Source of the DNA: Trichoplax adhaerens
Taxonomy: Eukaryota > Placozoa > Uniplacotomia > Trichoplacea > Trichoplacidae
Length of the DNA: 64,000 bases
Direction of reading: 5' to 3'
Assembly (NCBI RefSeq): GCF_000150275.1
Contig: NW_002060950.1
Span: 1,662,106 to 1,726,105 of the forward strand
Positions within the stretch are counted from its first letter, which is position 1. Every line of letters starts with the position of its first letter. The notes under the pieces are model-generated. The model was not told the origin of the DNA. It saw only the letters and a program-made list of their open reading frames with translations, and ran no database searches. Positions 32,715-46,149 of this stretch are shown piece by piece. Made by a program: the position numbers and the translations under genes.

Positions 32715-35700
32715 ATGGACGACGAGTGGCCATCAGAATTATCGATAACCGATCTTCCTTCGCCGACTCTAGGCCTATCGTACATTTCCCCTGGTGCAAG
32801 AGTAGTATCTCCTGTTACGGCACTGGCACACGATCTTGAAGTTAGCTGTAGAAGGTATGTGTTCCAATACCGTATAGTATCTTTGTTGTTGAAATGGTAG
32901 GGTAATATTAATATCGTAAGTATCTATCTACCCATGTTGTTTACTGTGCTGCGTGGATAGATAAAGTACGGCTGACAAAAAAATAATCATTTCATTAATA
33001 TGCAGGATGGTTAGTATCTTGTATGTTAATCTATTTCATGAATTTAGTTTTGCCTATAACATCATGACACTTGTATACAGTCGACGTCTTCGACCGGTAA
33101 GACCAGCCATACAATACACTACACTAACTGTATAACAACAATGTCAAGATACAAGATACATGCAGTGCCAAGAATGAATAGTTACTGTGCTGTTTATGTA
33201 CATAAAGACGTGTGTGTCTTACTGACAATAGACTGACATAATGATTACATTATACATAGTCTGTGGAAATATCAAGTTTTTTCCTATATCAAATCTCATA
33301 CTATACTCTACAGTAGCCTGTTGCAGTGATTTCACCGCGTTGCTTTGAAAAATAAAACACAGTACTGAAGGCGCTGTTTTCAAGCGTTTGCGCGATTCTC
33401 AAAAGCTGTTTACCTTCGTTACGAAGAATTATAATAATGAATTAATGAATTAATTAATATTATAATTATACTGTCATATGGTGTCTGTACAGTGTACAGT
33501 GTACAGTACCGTGCCCCTCCTTCCGGAACATGCTCGTACTTAGTACTGTATAGTGTCTAGTAATGAAGTGCCCATACGCAAACGAGTGATTTTAATTTGC
33601 AGTAAAGTTTATACAAGCATAAATGGATCCGCATACGTACAATATACTATATTTATTATACTGTCTTGAAGGACATATCAAATTGTTAAGCTCAATAATT
33701 GAAAGTTATAGTGTACTACTGGGTATTAGGGCTTTTGAACGTTTAAAAAGTTGCAAATTTCGAACTATACATTACGTGTATGTGAAGAGCAGTTTAATAC
33801 TGTTTTACGAACATGAGTTAATATTTCAGTATGCATACTCTGCTATCGTGTACACTGCATCATTGACCAAGGTTTAAAAGCAGGCCAAATTCGTAAAGGG
33901 GTATTTTTTTCATATTAGATACGTGCTTTACAATGCCGTAGATACATTTGATACTGGTAGCGTCGATCTTTAATCTAGTTAGACCTGAAGTTTGAAAAGA
34001 TGTAGTTGTATTGGAATAGAATATGCCTTACCATCCAAATTTTTGTAGCGCCGTTAGCATTGTATCATATCGAGCAATGTATGCAACATGTTAAATCCCT
34101 ATATTTAGAAACCGTATCTTATGGCGTCGCTGTATGTATAGGTGTCATTATTACTGTATTTAGTAGGTTTTTGCTAATTCACTTATACTTGTTCTATATG
34201 CTGTACGTACGTGACATACTGTATCAATGTGAACACGTTAGAGACTATTTTATTCACGTTATGTGAAAGTTTGTATACTAGGGCAATACCTGATGGTTAT
34301 GTATCGTATGCACACATAGGCTACTTTCAGTACAGTAACTGAAATATTTTAGTACAATATGTAGCTGCTTAATGAGATTTAATATATCTTTAATAACAAC
34401 ACCTTTATTCTGTTCTGTTTGTAAATTTAATTTGTACTATACATTATACAGTCATTCCTTAACACCTAAGCGGCGCTTGTCCCTGTCCAGTGCGGTTGGA
34501 AATGACAGCTATGTCGACGATGGTAAGTACCTTCGTAGGCAATTGTAAAATATTCTTTTGAGGGTAAAGAGAACCATTTCCTATGAATATTTCCTAATGG
34601 CATGTTATCACTAATTATTTATCAGGATTCTCCGATACCACTCCGGGACAACTACCGGATGCGTCCAAAACGTTCGAATTCAATAAGTAAGATAACGGAA
34701 ATATTTAACTACCATTTCTTGATTGTGTTCAAAATTAAAGTATAATAATGCAAATACCCAAAGAAATATAATATTTTAGCTGACATAATTGACAATCTAT
34801 ATTCAGTACAACGTACTGTAATTATTAATGCTTCTTTAAATATCGCATAAGAATCGCATATGGGCGATTTCACTGATAACGGATCAACCTAAACTGGCAT
34901 ACGTATCAGACTATATTAATCGTAATCTGATGAAGGTCCATTGTCAAGTACAATACTTTGTACTGCAGCATATAGAATGTGATACATCGATGTTATACAT
35001 AGCAATTTTGCATTATAGTAAGCTATGAGGTCTTTATTTCTAAAAATGATAGACTGTAGCCCAGGTACAAACAATAGAATTACACATTGCTAATTTTAAC
35101 TGCTCGCTCACTCCCAATTTTAGAGAGATACTTTTTCTATGCATTGTTTAGATATACAGGAGTTTGCAATATATTTGTTTATGCGCTATGTAGCGTATGA
35201 CAGATAGTTATCAATAGTCAAAGTGCAGAGTAGGATCGGTACAGCTTTTACGTCATTGCATCAATTTATATTATGGCTACCTTTAAATATACCGGAGTTG
35301 CAGAAATGTTACTATAATTACTGTCTTCAGTGAAATTTGATCATGTATAACATCTAGAGCACGAAATAATAGCAAATTACTGTGACCAAATGAAGCCGTA
35401 GCTAGTTCAATATGTAGTACAGATAGAGCAAGAATATAATGGTCTTGAATCTTTTTAGGGAGAACATTACCAATAACCCCATTGCCTTGACTGACGACGA
35501 GCTAATTGCTATTAATTCCAGGTATTTATATCTCATCAACTACTTGTAAAATAAATTGGTCAGTTATGCTAAAATGCTAGAGCAATGTATTACTAAAAGA
35601 TCCGTAACGACTAATTTCTTTTAATGTAATAAACGATGTTCTCTCCTTCTGTGATCATAAAGTATACCACATACGCGTATACTGCTGGACATACATCCCT

Positions 35701-38700
35701 ACGTAGAGAGTATAGATTATGTGTAAATACGAGTATATACTAACTACTTCAATTCGGTAGACAGTACTGTAAAGATACTTACTGTACCGGTAATAATTCG
35801 CAGTTATCTGGAATCTTTCTAGTGAATAGTAGGTTATTACTACTGAGCCACAGCTTGCGTTTTCCCCCAAAATTGGACTAGGATGCTACCTATCAGTATA
35901 GTAATACTTTTACTATATTCATCATACAGTATACTGCGTCATGAGCTAAAATATTAACATTAGCCTAGATGGCTGTTGAACTATCGTCTGCCAGATAATG
36001 AGCTCGGAATTTGCCTACCATTCAACATTTTCAATTTCATCAGTTCTTGACATTATGAAGACCTACTGTTTAGTAATATAAATATATGTAATCTAATTCT
36101 CCTTACCGACAACGACGTAATGCATATTAATTCTACTGAATAGTTTATAATAGTGGACTGTATGTACACTGTACATGAATATCAAGTCAGATATTATCTG
36201 CTAGATCACTGCCTTGGCACTATAAATCTTATGATATTAATGTCAATTATTGTCATTAGTTAAACGTTAGGAATAAAACTGGGAAAACTTTCCTATGGTT
36301 GTAAATTTATTTTTATTTTCGTCTTGAAATAGGAAAAGTGCATGTCCCAACGATGCTAATGGACCTCCGGTAGGTGACCTATGTGTGTTTCTTCTATAGT
36401 ACTGTAGTATCGAAAATTGTGCGTTTGAGTCATATGTCACTATTCGCTCCTCTTAATATGTTCATGTACCAAAGATATTTTTGAAATCGAGACGAAAATA
36501 AGTTAGTTAATTAGTTCGAGCTAATGTTCCGATTCTTAATTGGTTAGAAATTAACCGACTCCGTTATATTTGAAAACAATTCATATGATAACAAGCAAAG
36601 TGATAAAGTACAATTTCCGAAACCATGGCCACCTAGGAGAAAATCTAATAAAGAAAATGCAGCCATTCAATCTGGTATATGTAGACAGAAATCCGCGCCC
36701 CCAACGTTGGTATGTTATCATATAAGCAACGCAATTAGATAGATTCGCGTCTCATTTTAACGATATTACAAATAAGTCTGTATTATTTGTTGACAGTATT
36801 TCTAATACCTGCCTTTTTTACACTTGATAGAGTAATAACCGACACCCATCGACTCGTGAATCTTCCTCTAGTGATATCTGTAATAAAGATATAATGAAAA
36901 TTTGGCATGGAACAGAGCAAACTAATGCAGAAGAAGATGATGATGACGCATTTTTTGATGAATTTGAACCAGTAAGTGACATCGACTATAGTAAAATGAC
37001 ACCCATTTTTATAGAATAGAAGTGTCTGACTTATCCACATTCTTCTAATAGCAACACCTTCCTGACAATGGTAGTGTCATAAATGAACGTGTAAGTCACT
37101 AAGTGTGATTAGGTAATAGTCATTTTAGCTACCGATGTGACTGATTTGATGTAAACCATTTTAAACATAGAGCTCGTCTAAGATGGAAGATTTGATGATT
37201 AAACAAATAATTTTATCACACTCAAGTGAAGCTGAGCCCGGTACTTTTTCTAAAGAAATGCAAGTAAGTATTCTATCTGTATCATCGCACTTACGATTGC
37301 GTTGGTCCACTTTTATGGCAAATTCGATTAAATTTTTGATATCAATTCTATAGAAGATGAAAGAGAAATATGACTCCAAGGCTTTATCAGCATCATGGAA
37401 TGGTATCAAACCCGTAATAGACAATTTTGAAAGAACAAAGGTTAGTTTATGTACAAGCTATTCTTAGGGATTTTAACTACTATATTGTATTTAATACGTT
37501 GCACTTGCGTCCAATGGTATAAATTTAGAGATCAGAGCCACCTCGAGGTTCTAGCCCTGTCGCAATCAAAAGAAGCAAGTAAGTGCAATATTTTCCGTTT
37601 TAACCTTTTTTTATCATACTTTTTAATCACAACTGCTGTAACTGAGTCACATTTTCAGTGAATGTCATTAACCATTCATCACTTGTACTTTCTGTACAGG
37701 AGCCAAGTAATGTCTCCGTGCAAAGTAAGCTTCGGAATGTGACCGTAATATTCTTACAGATCATAAATTGAGCAGTTCAATTAATTTATATATTTACGTT
37801 CATGCTTTGCAGAAAACGACATCTCGTTTGATACCACGCTCTATTAGCTGCCATACTTTTGCTGAACCGCCTGTAATTGATTATGGTAATTTGGGAAAAA
37901 TATCACCTACGGTATTTATTGGTGTTGTATTGATGTTTTAAATTTATCGCGCTTTTCTATTTTAGATTCTAATCTTGTTGCTGACGGAAGCAGAGTATGT
38001 GCAATATTCATTGAATAAAGTACTTACGTCAATTAGAGTAAATATAAATTTTGAATTTATGTCCTAATTTTAGCGTTATGCATTACCAAAATGTATGGGA
38101 CCGAAGTGTGATCTACGTAACATTAGCCCAGCTACGGTATGTACTGCCACTTAAGAATGGATATTTTGATATATTGTAAATTCGATGGTAGTTTCAATAA
38201 ATTTCGAAGAAATTTATATTAGGTGAAGTTACCTATAGTGCTGATAAAAATTTTTGTCTGTAGTTGGCGGAATTGATTCGAGGAGGTTACCGCACTGATC
38301 TCGATGAATTTATAATAGTTGATTGTCGATACCCATATGAATATAAAGGTGGTCATATTAAGGTTAGACTAAAATCTAGACGATGCATATATATGTTCTG
38401 AGGTTGTAATTAACAGTGTGTATATTCGTTTACAGTTTTTCATTTTTTGAAACTACAGTAATTAAGCGGTCATGTTATAGCGATACAGTTTAATGACATT
38501 TTGAATCTAAATTAGCTTCGTTCTTGTTTCGTTATAGGGTGCGATCAATATTCATACTTCCGATGGAATCGAAACTAGATTCTTAAGTAAGACAGACACA
38601 TATCATAATAAAAAGGTTGCGGTTATATTTCATTGCGAATTTTCATCTAAGCGTGGTCCACATTTGTAAGTCTAGTATTATGGGATTAAACAATTATTAT

Positions 38701-39626
38701 AATTGTGTGCTATAATTGTTAATATTATTGTATTTAGATGTCACTACCTCAGGAAGAGAGATCGTAATATTCACGCAGATTCTTACCCTAGCCTGTATTA
38801 TCCTGAATTATACCTACTATGTGGTGGCTATACGGCTTTTTTTGAAGAATTTAAAGTCTGTATTACTTTTATGGAGATAAATTTTCTGTTGCGATTCCAC
38901 AGTTTATAGGATAATGATATAGTGAAGTTTGCTTACATGCAGATAATATGTGTACTGTAGGAATTATGCGAACCACAAAACCATGTCAAGATGTGCGATA
39001 AGAATTATGCAGAAGAATTGAAACATTTTATGCGTAAATCTAAAACTTGGAGTGGAGAATCATCAAAACGTAGAAGGTTGTATACAAACTTTGGAGAGTG
39101 AAAGGCTTTAATGGTGAAAATATCAAATCTTGCAATGAAGCAATATACATACACGTTCTGTTTGATATCCAATCAGCTATATGGAAGTGCGCTTTGCTCG
39201 ACTCTTGATAATTGATTGAAAAGTTTCTTGGGTGATATATTGCTAAAATATATGTGAGCCTTTTAGCTACTTTATCTGTTGTATACATGTATGTAACTAT
39301 AAGCTATATTTTTATGTATGCATATACATATACATATGCATATGGTAGTTGACTTTATCTTTTACGACAATGAAACTCATGAAATATGTATTTATAATGA
39401 TTATGATATAATATTTGGTTAGCGTATTTTTACTATTTTCCAATACTGACTTGAATGTACGAATAAGTAATCGTGTTCAAGTAATTAATGTATCATAGGA
39501 TCGATAAGGAAGTATTCCTATTAACAAACATTTTGCAGTGCTGATTTTAAATGGTGTAGTGGTAGCACTTCTACACCAGATGAACTCGTAAGATTGTTAT
39601 CTGTTGGAGCATACCTGTTGCATTAG
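32715..39626 (+). CDS. CDC25: CDC25 dual-specificity phosphatase
   Basis: Twenty exons: 32715-32854, 34452-34522, 34626-34686, 35459-35521, 36333-36369, 36548-36709, 36831-36971, 37052-37090, 37171-37263, 37354-37440, 37529-37578, 37700-37724, 37813-37885, 37966-37994, 38074-38136, 38264-38362, 38538-38665, 38738-38855, 38961-39076, 39539-39626. The sum is 1,683 nt, 560 residues. The rhodanese-type catalytic domain starts at ISPATLAELI and contains [20 protein letters not shown] and the active loop [10 protein letters not shown], with nucleophile Cys near 444 and Arg near 450; [16 protein letters not shown] follows, as in all CDC25s. It removes inhibitory phosphates from Thr14/Tyr15 of CDK1 to start mitosis. 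The N-terminal half is regulatory: a KEN triplet (near 159-161) in SNKENAA, a typical APC/C degron, and basic-serine sites RRLSLS and PRSISC that resemble kinase/14-3-3 sites (inference). Exons of 25-40 nt make it unusually fragmented. Confidence 0.95.
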
Positions 39627-40768
39627 AAGCAAAATACCTGGAATATCAAACAATTTACAAACTCGTTTTTAATGATTGATTGTTAAATTATGATCCGTCG
39701 TTAGAATATAACGATTATGTTATTGTAGTGATATTATGAATGAAGATAAGTACTGTTAACCATGAAAATTTTACAACACATACAATTAAAGAACACTATT
39801 ATTATACCAACTGTAAAAATAGTGATAGTGATGTTCAATCAGTGGCATAGTAAGTCTATAATGTCTTCCGCCATGCGAACGAACAATTTATCCCATATTA
39901 ATACAGTGTTCATACATAACAAATTTTACAGAATCTTAACGACTACGGCTGTACGACATGTGCACAAGAGTAAGTTATTACATAAACTTGATGCGATCCT
40001 CTTTTATGCGTGAATACTGCTCGCTAAATCCTGAAACTTATACCAATACTGTGGGATTTTTATTATACGCGTACGTATACTTGATTTCGCTCATTACCAA
40101 TATACATATGGCTTATAATATAAATACGGTAAGTACTGAAGTCAGCGTAGGAATGAAAAGACAACTGTACATTCTTCTTCAACATGATAAATAATTTATA
40201 TAATATCACATTATGCAATAGTCTATATTGTAGTACTAAAGTTAAAATTCAAATTATTTATGTATACTAACTGGTGGAATAACAAAAAATAATGTTCCAA
40301 CATTAACACTTTCATAACAATAACAATTATTAAACTGTATAAAGATTCATTGTTGGGATTAACACCGATACTATTAGTAGTAAATTTGATGCCAAAAGTA
40401 ATGTATTATACTAGTATTAACAGCTTTTACTATCATATCTAATGCACCTAAACAGTCAAATCCATTTCTTGGATGATACTCGATAGATATAACAACATAA
40501 TGGAAAGACAAGGACAAACGTATTATGGAATAAAAAAATTGAATTTTTGATTTTTCGTTTACATAGTTAAATTTGGTCAGTTAGCGCCCAAAGTGTTCGA
40601 TTGTACTGTTGAAATACATTAACAATATTGAATAAAATATTTCAATGGAAGTATCAGAAATTGCAAATACGTACAAATAGCGAATCTATAACGGCAATAA
40701 GAAAATCCAACTAAAACTTTTTATTCAATTCTTTCAGTTAATTCTAAGTATGTTAAATTTCTTTAACA
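39627..40768. other. Convergent intergenic space CDC25 / KCMF1
   Basis: 3' flanks of two genes that face each other. AT-rich, with plus-strand AATAAA-like words near 40,530 and 40,630. Open frames here (for example 39,762-40,013 and 39,958-40,194) have AT-driven composition and no recognisable domain. No GTAC cluster is present. Confidence 0.5.
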
Positions 40769-43700
40769 TTAACTAGGCTTATTGAAATCATCGCTGTCTC
40801 TATGATATAATAATTGTAGTTCTTCATCATTAAATTTTTCTGTTAGTGATGACAAGAATAATTGTTGAACGAATAATCCTCGATTTGCTCGTTCACGTTC
40901 TATTGAATGTTGTTCTTCATCGGTTAATTTGCTATCCGTTGTACGTCTGTAAGTAATTAAAATATTAGAGAACTACTAATGAATAACAGCTATACTCGTA
41001 TCGTGCCGTCAAGCTAGTATACGCGTATTTTAAGATAGTAAATAATAAAAGTTAGAGGCAGCTGCTAGGATATCTTATTTCAGAAATTAACTACAAGCGA
41101 TAACAAAACTACTGTACAGTATATTACATCAAATAGTTAGTCAATCCATTATAGATCAATAGCATGAGGTTCACTTACTCTGCCAATAATGTAGTAGACT
41201 CGTGATTTGTAGTGTTTGTAGAATTGGATACTTGATGAGTTACTGTTATCGTATTACTAGATGATGCGGAAGTAGTTGTCGCGGATGCAGTACTAGAAGA
41301 TTTCTTGTAAGTCCATTCTGATGAATTTTGTCTTGATTGTTGCTGACCTTGCATTTGCATTTGTAAATGTAGTTGTTGTAAGTGTGATGGAGCACTAATA
41401 ACAGATTGTTGTTGAGATCTTGTACGAGACCCAGATAGCTGCGATAGTAATTCGGCGATAGGATCTATATTACTATCACGCAAGTTAGTAGCGAGGTTAT
41501 CACGCATCTGAGAAGAATTGCTGTTGCTTTGCATGTTCATTCGACGACTACGAACACTTGCCGGAATGCGGTTGCAGTTGAAAATCCGTCTCATATGGCG
41601 TGAACTAGTAGAATCATCGTACGATCGGTTATGGAAAATATATGAAGTAATCAATTTTAAACATAGTAATTCATCACAATGTAGCATTAACGTAAAAACT
41701 ATAATTAATTATCATAGATGACTATTTTGCCAATCAGGTATAATTGATCTATGGTAAAATTGAGAATGGTATCGCTGCAAAAAGTATATTACTGCAGTTT
41801 AGAAGAAACTATGTAATCAATAATGATGTGGATATTAAGTCGGAGCGAGATGTCCGTGAATGTTGTATCAAGTGTGTAGCTAAGTCTTCACTTATTATTT
41901 CAGCATCAGTTGATGGCGTTGACGCGCATATTGGACATATCTACGTAGTATATTTTCAAGCATTGGCATTAAAACACAATGAGTAGTAAATGTTCAATCA
42001 GTAGAAGCTACATTGATTATACAGTAGAATGGAATTAATTTCTATTATTTAATTTTAGAAATACTGTCAATGAACTTTGTTACGATACATTTTGAACTTA
42101 CTACTTCTCCACTTCCACAACCAGCATGTTCTGAAGTTACATGTTCTTCTAATAGGGCTTGAGTAAAGCCACAGCTATTGCACAGAGGGCATGTATACGA
42201 TTGGGGCATATCGACTGGAATGGCTTCACCACCAAAATAAGTATCTGTAAGAAATTGAAAATTTTACAAAAGTTATAGATGTATACAAACTACCAAGATT
42301 ATTCTCGTACTGTGTCAACTATTCTGTATAGATGACAGTACAAGTTCTACAATGTTATTACCAATGAATAAGAGAGAACATCTATATATGGCTAAATTAC
42401 TAAGCTAAGCAAATATTTTGTCATCGCCTTCATTTTATGTAACGTTTTACCAGCTTCCTGGTAATAGTGTGTACTTGGCAATAAGATATCGACAACGCTG
42501 TTTTTCTATTAGTAATAGCCATGTCACTAATGCAGTACATTTAATATTAACTGTTTACTAATTAATTACGCAACTTTCAACTTACCATAGTCAGCTCTAG
42601 TGATTAAACACTGCATTGCATGATCAGTAGTATGACGACCCGATACAGCACCAAAGTTATAGCAAGCTGAGCATAAATCATAATCATAACACAGAAGGCA
42701 TTTGTAGCGTCTGCCTCGAAAATTGCTCTTCCCACAGGAATCACAACTTATACCTGCCAATTTGAATTAAAAAAGACAATATTTTTATGGACATATGAAA
42801 TAGAGAGATAAAAAGGGATGAATATGATTATTATCAATAACGAGAGTGATGACCCCTTTCACCATGGTATAGACATGATCAAGAAAGGTAGCTAAATGAG
42901 CAATTTTACTGATAGGTTGTAAATTAATAATGCTACGCTGTTTTGAATGGGATAAAATTAGTCAGACGGATAACTGGAATTCAATGGTGACTTGTTAATA
43001 AAGCAAGTCTGGCAGTAGTAAAAGTATAAGCTCCACTATTGAAACTAGGATGATTTGTTGGACATGATAAAGAAAGATAGCCGTATGAGCAATTTTACGG
43101 ATAGGTTGTAAATAAATTATACGCTGTTTTGGATCGGCTAAAATTAGTCAAAAGGATAACTGGAATTCAATGATGACTACTTATTCATCAAGCAATTATG
43201 ACAGTAGTCAAAGTGTAAGCTCCACCATTGAAGCTAGGATGATTTTTTGACACTCAATGATAGTAAATTGTTGACAGCAAAGACATGTAGTAGATTTAGA
43301 AGTAACGTCTACACAAAATGAATCAATCTATCATAAGAATGGCTACATTACCTCTATCACTTATACATCATTTTAGATATTGACAATTATCCGTGGTAAT
43401 ATAGGCGGAAAATTTTTTATCCGTAGGGTACAGTATACTGTACAAATTTAATATTCTGTCATCAGTTTCATCATATTATTATAGAATGTCTGCACTACTT
43501 GGATTGCTGTATGTCTGTAGTTTTGGATCCTTTGGGTAGAACTGTAACAAGGTCTATTCAAAATGTTTGTCTTGCTAGTCTAAAAAGTGTTGTATCCATG
43601 ACAAGGGAGACTGTAAGAAGACTGTTTAAAATCCCAAACTTTGATATTTTAAGAAAGTCATCAACGAAGGAAGCCATGCTTAGAAGCATCGCTATTTTCT

Positions 43701-45091
43701 ATTCTAGGTGTTCCGCAGTCAAGTTGTGACTGCCTAGTGTAGAGTGTGTTATTTCTGGTAACGTTTGGTCGAGTATGATCGTCCGCTTGGTCGTGTATTG
43801 TGCAGTACATCACTGCCGTCGGCCTGGTGTAGCGTGTGTTATTGGCGTAGAATGGCTGTCCGCAATTGATCAAATGGTAGCGAGGTTTTCCCTGGTTATT
43901 TGGGGATATCCATGTTGCTTGTGACTAATTGATTGCTAATTGTACTTTACGATATGAATATTCTATTCGATCATGATGGATAACTCTCCTACTGTATATA
44001 GTCTATAGTCGTAGTCCATTCAACATGTACTGTATAGTAAGGCAATATTTATTGCATGAGGTTGCAATAAATATCCATCGCTTGTTGATGTCATGCCAGG
44101 CATTGGATTGTCTTTGAAGTGGATTAAAACCAATGCACAAAATAATCATCATGCAAGACCAATAACATTCAAGGCACAAAATAATATGCTGTTAGGATCA
44201 TGTATGATCGCTATCGTTGTTTGTATGTATTGGCACGATTACATAGGATGTGGAGTAGAGTATCGTTGGATAGGGGTAAATTATTTTTCCAGGCAGTATT
44301 GTCGTTTGGACAAGATGAAGAGGGTACAGTAGATTGAAAGCGATGTTGTCATGCCGTATCACTATGAGAATGATTCAACAATCCAATGAACATGGAATGG
44401 ATCATCGTTGCCTCAAGTTGATGTACATGACTATTTAAGAGGGTACAGTAGATTGAAAGCGATGTTGTCATGCCGTATCACTATGAGAATGATTCAACAG
44501 TCCAATGAACATGGAATGGATCATCGTTGCCTCAAGTTGATGAACATGACTATTTAAGAGGGTACAGTAGATTGAAAGCGATGTTGTCATGCCGTATCAC
44601 TATGAGAATGATTCAACAGTCCAATGAACATGGAATGGATCATCGTTGCCTCAAGTTGATGTACATGACTATTTAAGAGGGTACAGTAGATTGCGTATCA
44701 CTATGAGAATGATTCAACAGTTCAATGAACATGGAATTGATCTACATGACTATTCAAGAGGTCAACAAGACTGGTACTCAGTACACAAGCTATTATAGCA
44801 ATGATCGATGCAAAAAAGGTCATTCAATGGGCATGATGGTATCGTGTCGATAGAAGCAAATGCATTGGACTGGATGTTGTCAAAATAGGCTGAAGACAGC
44901 AACAACAGCAAAGCGATTGGCTTGTTGCTGGCTACGTTCATGCCTGGATGGATATAGTAGAATGATTTTTAAGAAAGTACGTATAGGGTATGAAAGTCGT
45001 CTTTTCAAGGCAGGCAGTAGAAGAAGAATCATTGATTGATGTGAAGATGATAGAGAATAGTCTTACCTTCGTGGCGATCTCGGTGCGACAT
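40769..45091 (-). CDS. KCMF1: KCMF1-type ZZ zinc-finger E3 ubiquitin ligase
   Basis: Six coding exons on the minus strand: 45091-45067, 42753-42586, 42244-42102, 41940-41810, 41604-41179, 40946-40769. The sum is 1,071 nt, 356 residues (human 381). Exon 1 is only 25 nt and gives MSHRDRHEG, which joins ISCDSCGKSNFRG; human KCMF1 begins MSRHEGVSCD, so this remote exon is well supported despite a 2.3-kb intron. The ZZ finger runs over residues about 9-57 (CDSC, CLLC, CYDYDLCSAC, HTTDH). Two C2H2-like fingers follow (YTCPLCNSCGF and CPICAST). DPIAELLSQLSGSR and the glutamine-rich coil come next, and the C-terminus has RGLFVQQLFLSSL. KCMF1 is known to act with UBR4 and to bind ubiquitin or N-degron substrates in proteasomal and lysosomal turnover. 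The exon 4 to 5 junction is the least certain. Confidence 0.93.
42870..43255. repeat. ~189-bp tandem duplication in KCMF1 intron 1
   Basis: Two direct copies start near 42,871 and 43,060. They share GAGCAATTTTAC, GGATAACTGGAATTCAATG and AGGATGAT in the same order, with small indels and substitutions. No coding sequence; it lies wholly in the first intron of KCMF1. Confidence 0.75.
44319..44700. repeat. 119-bp tandem repeat, about 3.2 copies
   Basis: Copies begin near 44,320, 44,439, 44,558 and 44,677, each starting GAGGGTACAGTAGATTG; the last is truncated and continues with a diverged fragment (GCGTATCACTATGAGAATG). The first three differ at only a few positions, so the array is young. It lies in KCMF1 intron 1, about 370 bp from the first coding exon. 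Confidence 0.85.
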
Positions 45092-46149
45092 GTATTCTAT
45101 ATAGTAAAGAATCACCAGCAAAGAAAGGACGAATAAATGGTCTGTTAATCTGTCTAATTTGCAGGAGTAGAATGAATTGAAAAAGATATGGCTATTGATC
45201 GTGGTAGACTATCCACAGCCTGTCAGTGGATGACTTGGTAATGATGCAGTTGAGTTAAGGATCCTTGTTGTGCTGTGTAAAAGTGTTGAGTTAATGAATG
45301 CAGTAGCAAGCTAAAAACAAAGTCCAACGCTGTTAATACATCATTGATAGTATCAAGGAAGATTGAAAGGGCTACACCATCGACAAGGATGTCGATCTAC
45401 CTTGACGGACTACACTATCATTACTATCCACTGTATTCAGCATACGATCCAGCGATGGATTGCTTGTAGTCGCTTACTGGCTGCTCGATGTCAAGTTAAA
45501 ATGGAGAAGAAGAAGATCAAGTTGACTTGCAAGTGATTGACTATATCAATGTCAAGCTAAAATGGAGAAGAAGAAGATCAAGTTGACTTGCAAGTGATTG
45601 ACTATATAATCGGCGCCCAGTTGAAAATCAATTTTACAATTTTACTACAGCTAAAGCATTCTCCACTAAGATGGGATGCTACAATCCTGCGCTGTAAACT
45701 TCCTCACTAACGATAATCTCAACTCTACAAGACTCGTCCAAAGTCGATCAGCCAGCCAATTCGTTTTGCCTTTTTGACTTCAAAGTTGGTCATGCCTAGG
45801 TAGAAATCAACGTCAGATATTGTCCACGGTGTTCCACTATGTCATACCACTGAGTAGAATGGCAAACTACGGTAGGATTATCACAGCGGCAAGCATCGCA
45901 GTCTAATTGCTCTTGCCTACGACCTTCATCAGACAGTAAATTAACTGGTGGCAAAACACTGCCTTGGACCATTTTTACTGGACTACAACCTACTGTACTA
46001 CAGACCGTAGGGTCTGCTGTACTGTACACTGTACACTCTGACAGTCGTCACACGCTCGCACGACACAGTTGACACCAAGGGTGATGACATGGGTGCAATA
46101 GTGACTACAACCGTTTCACCAAGGGTCAGTCTAATGCCTGTGCACGATT
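45092..46149. other. 5' flank of KCMF1 with a 60-bp direct duplication
   Basis: Probable promoter side of KCMF1. Two nearly identical 60-bp units run from about 45,487 to 45,607 (shared word AAAATGGAGAAGAAGAAG). No gene is recognised. A minus-strand frame at 45,796-46,029 begins in GTAC-type sequence and is not supported. Confidence 0.6.
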
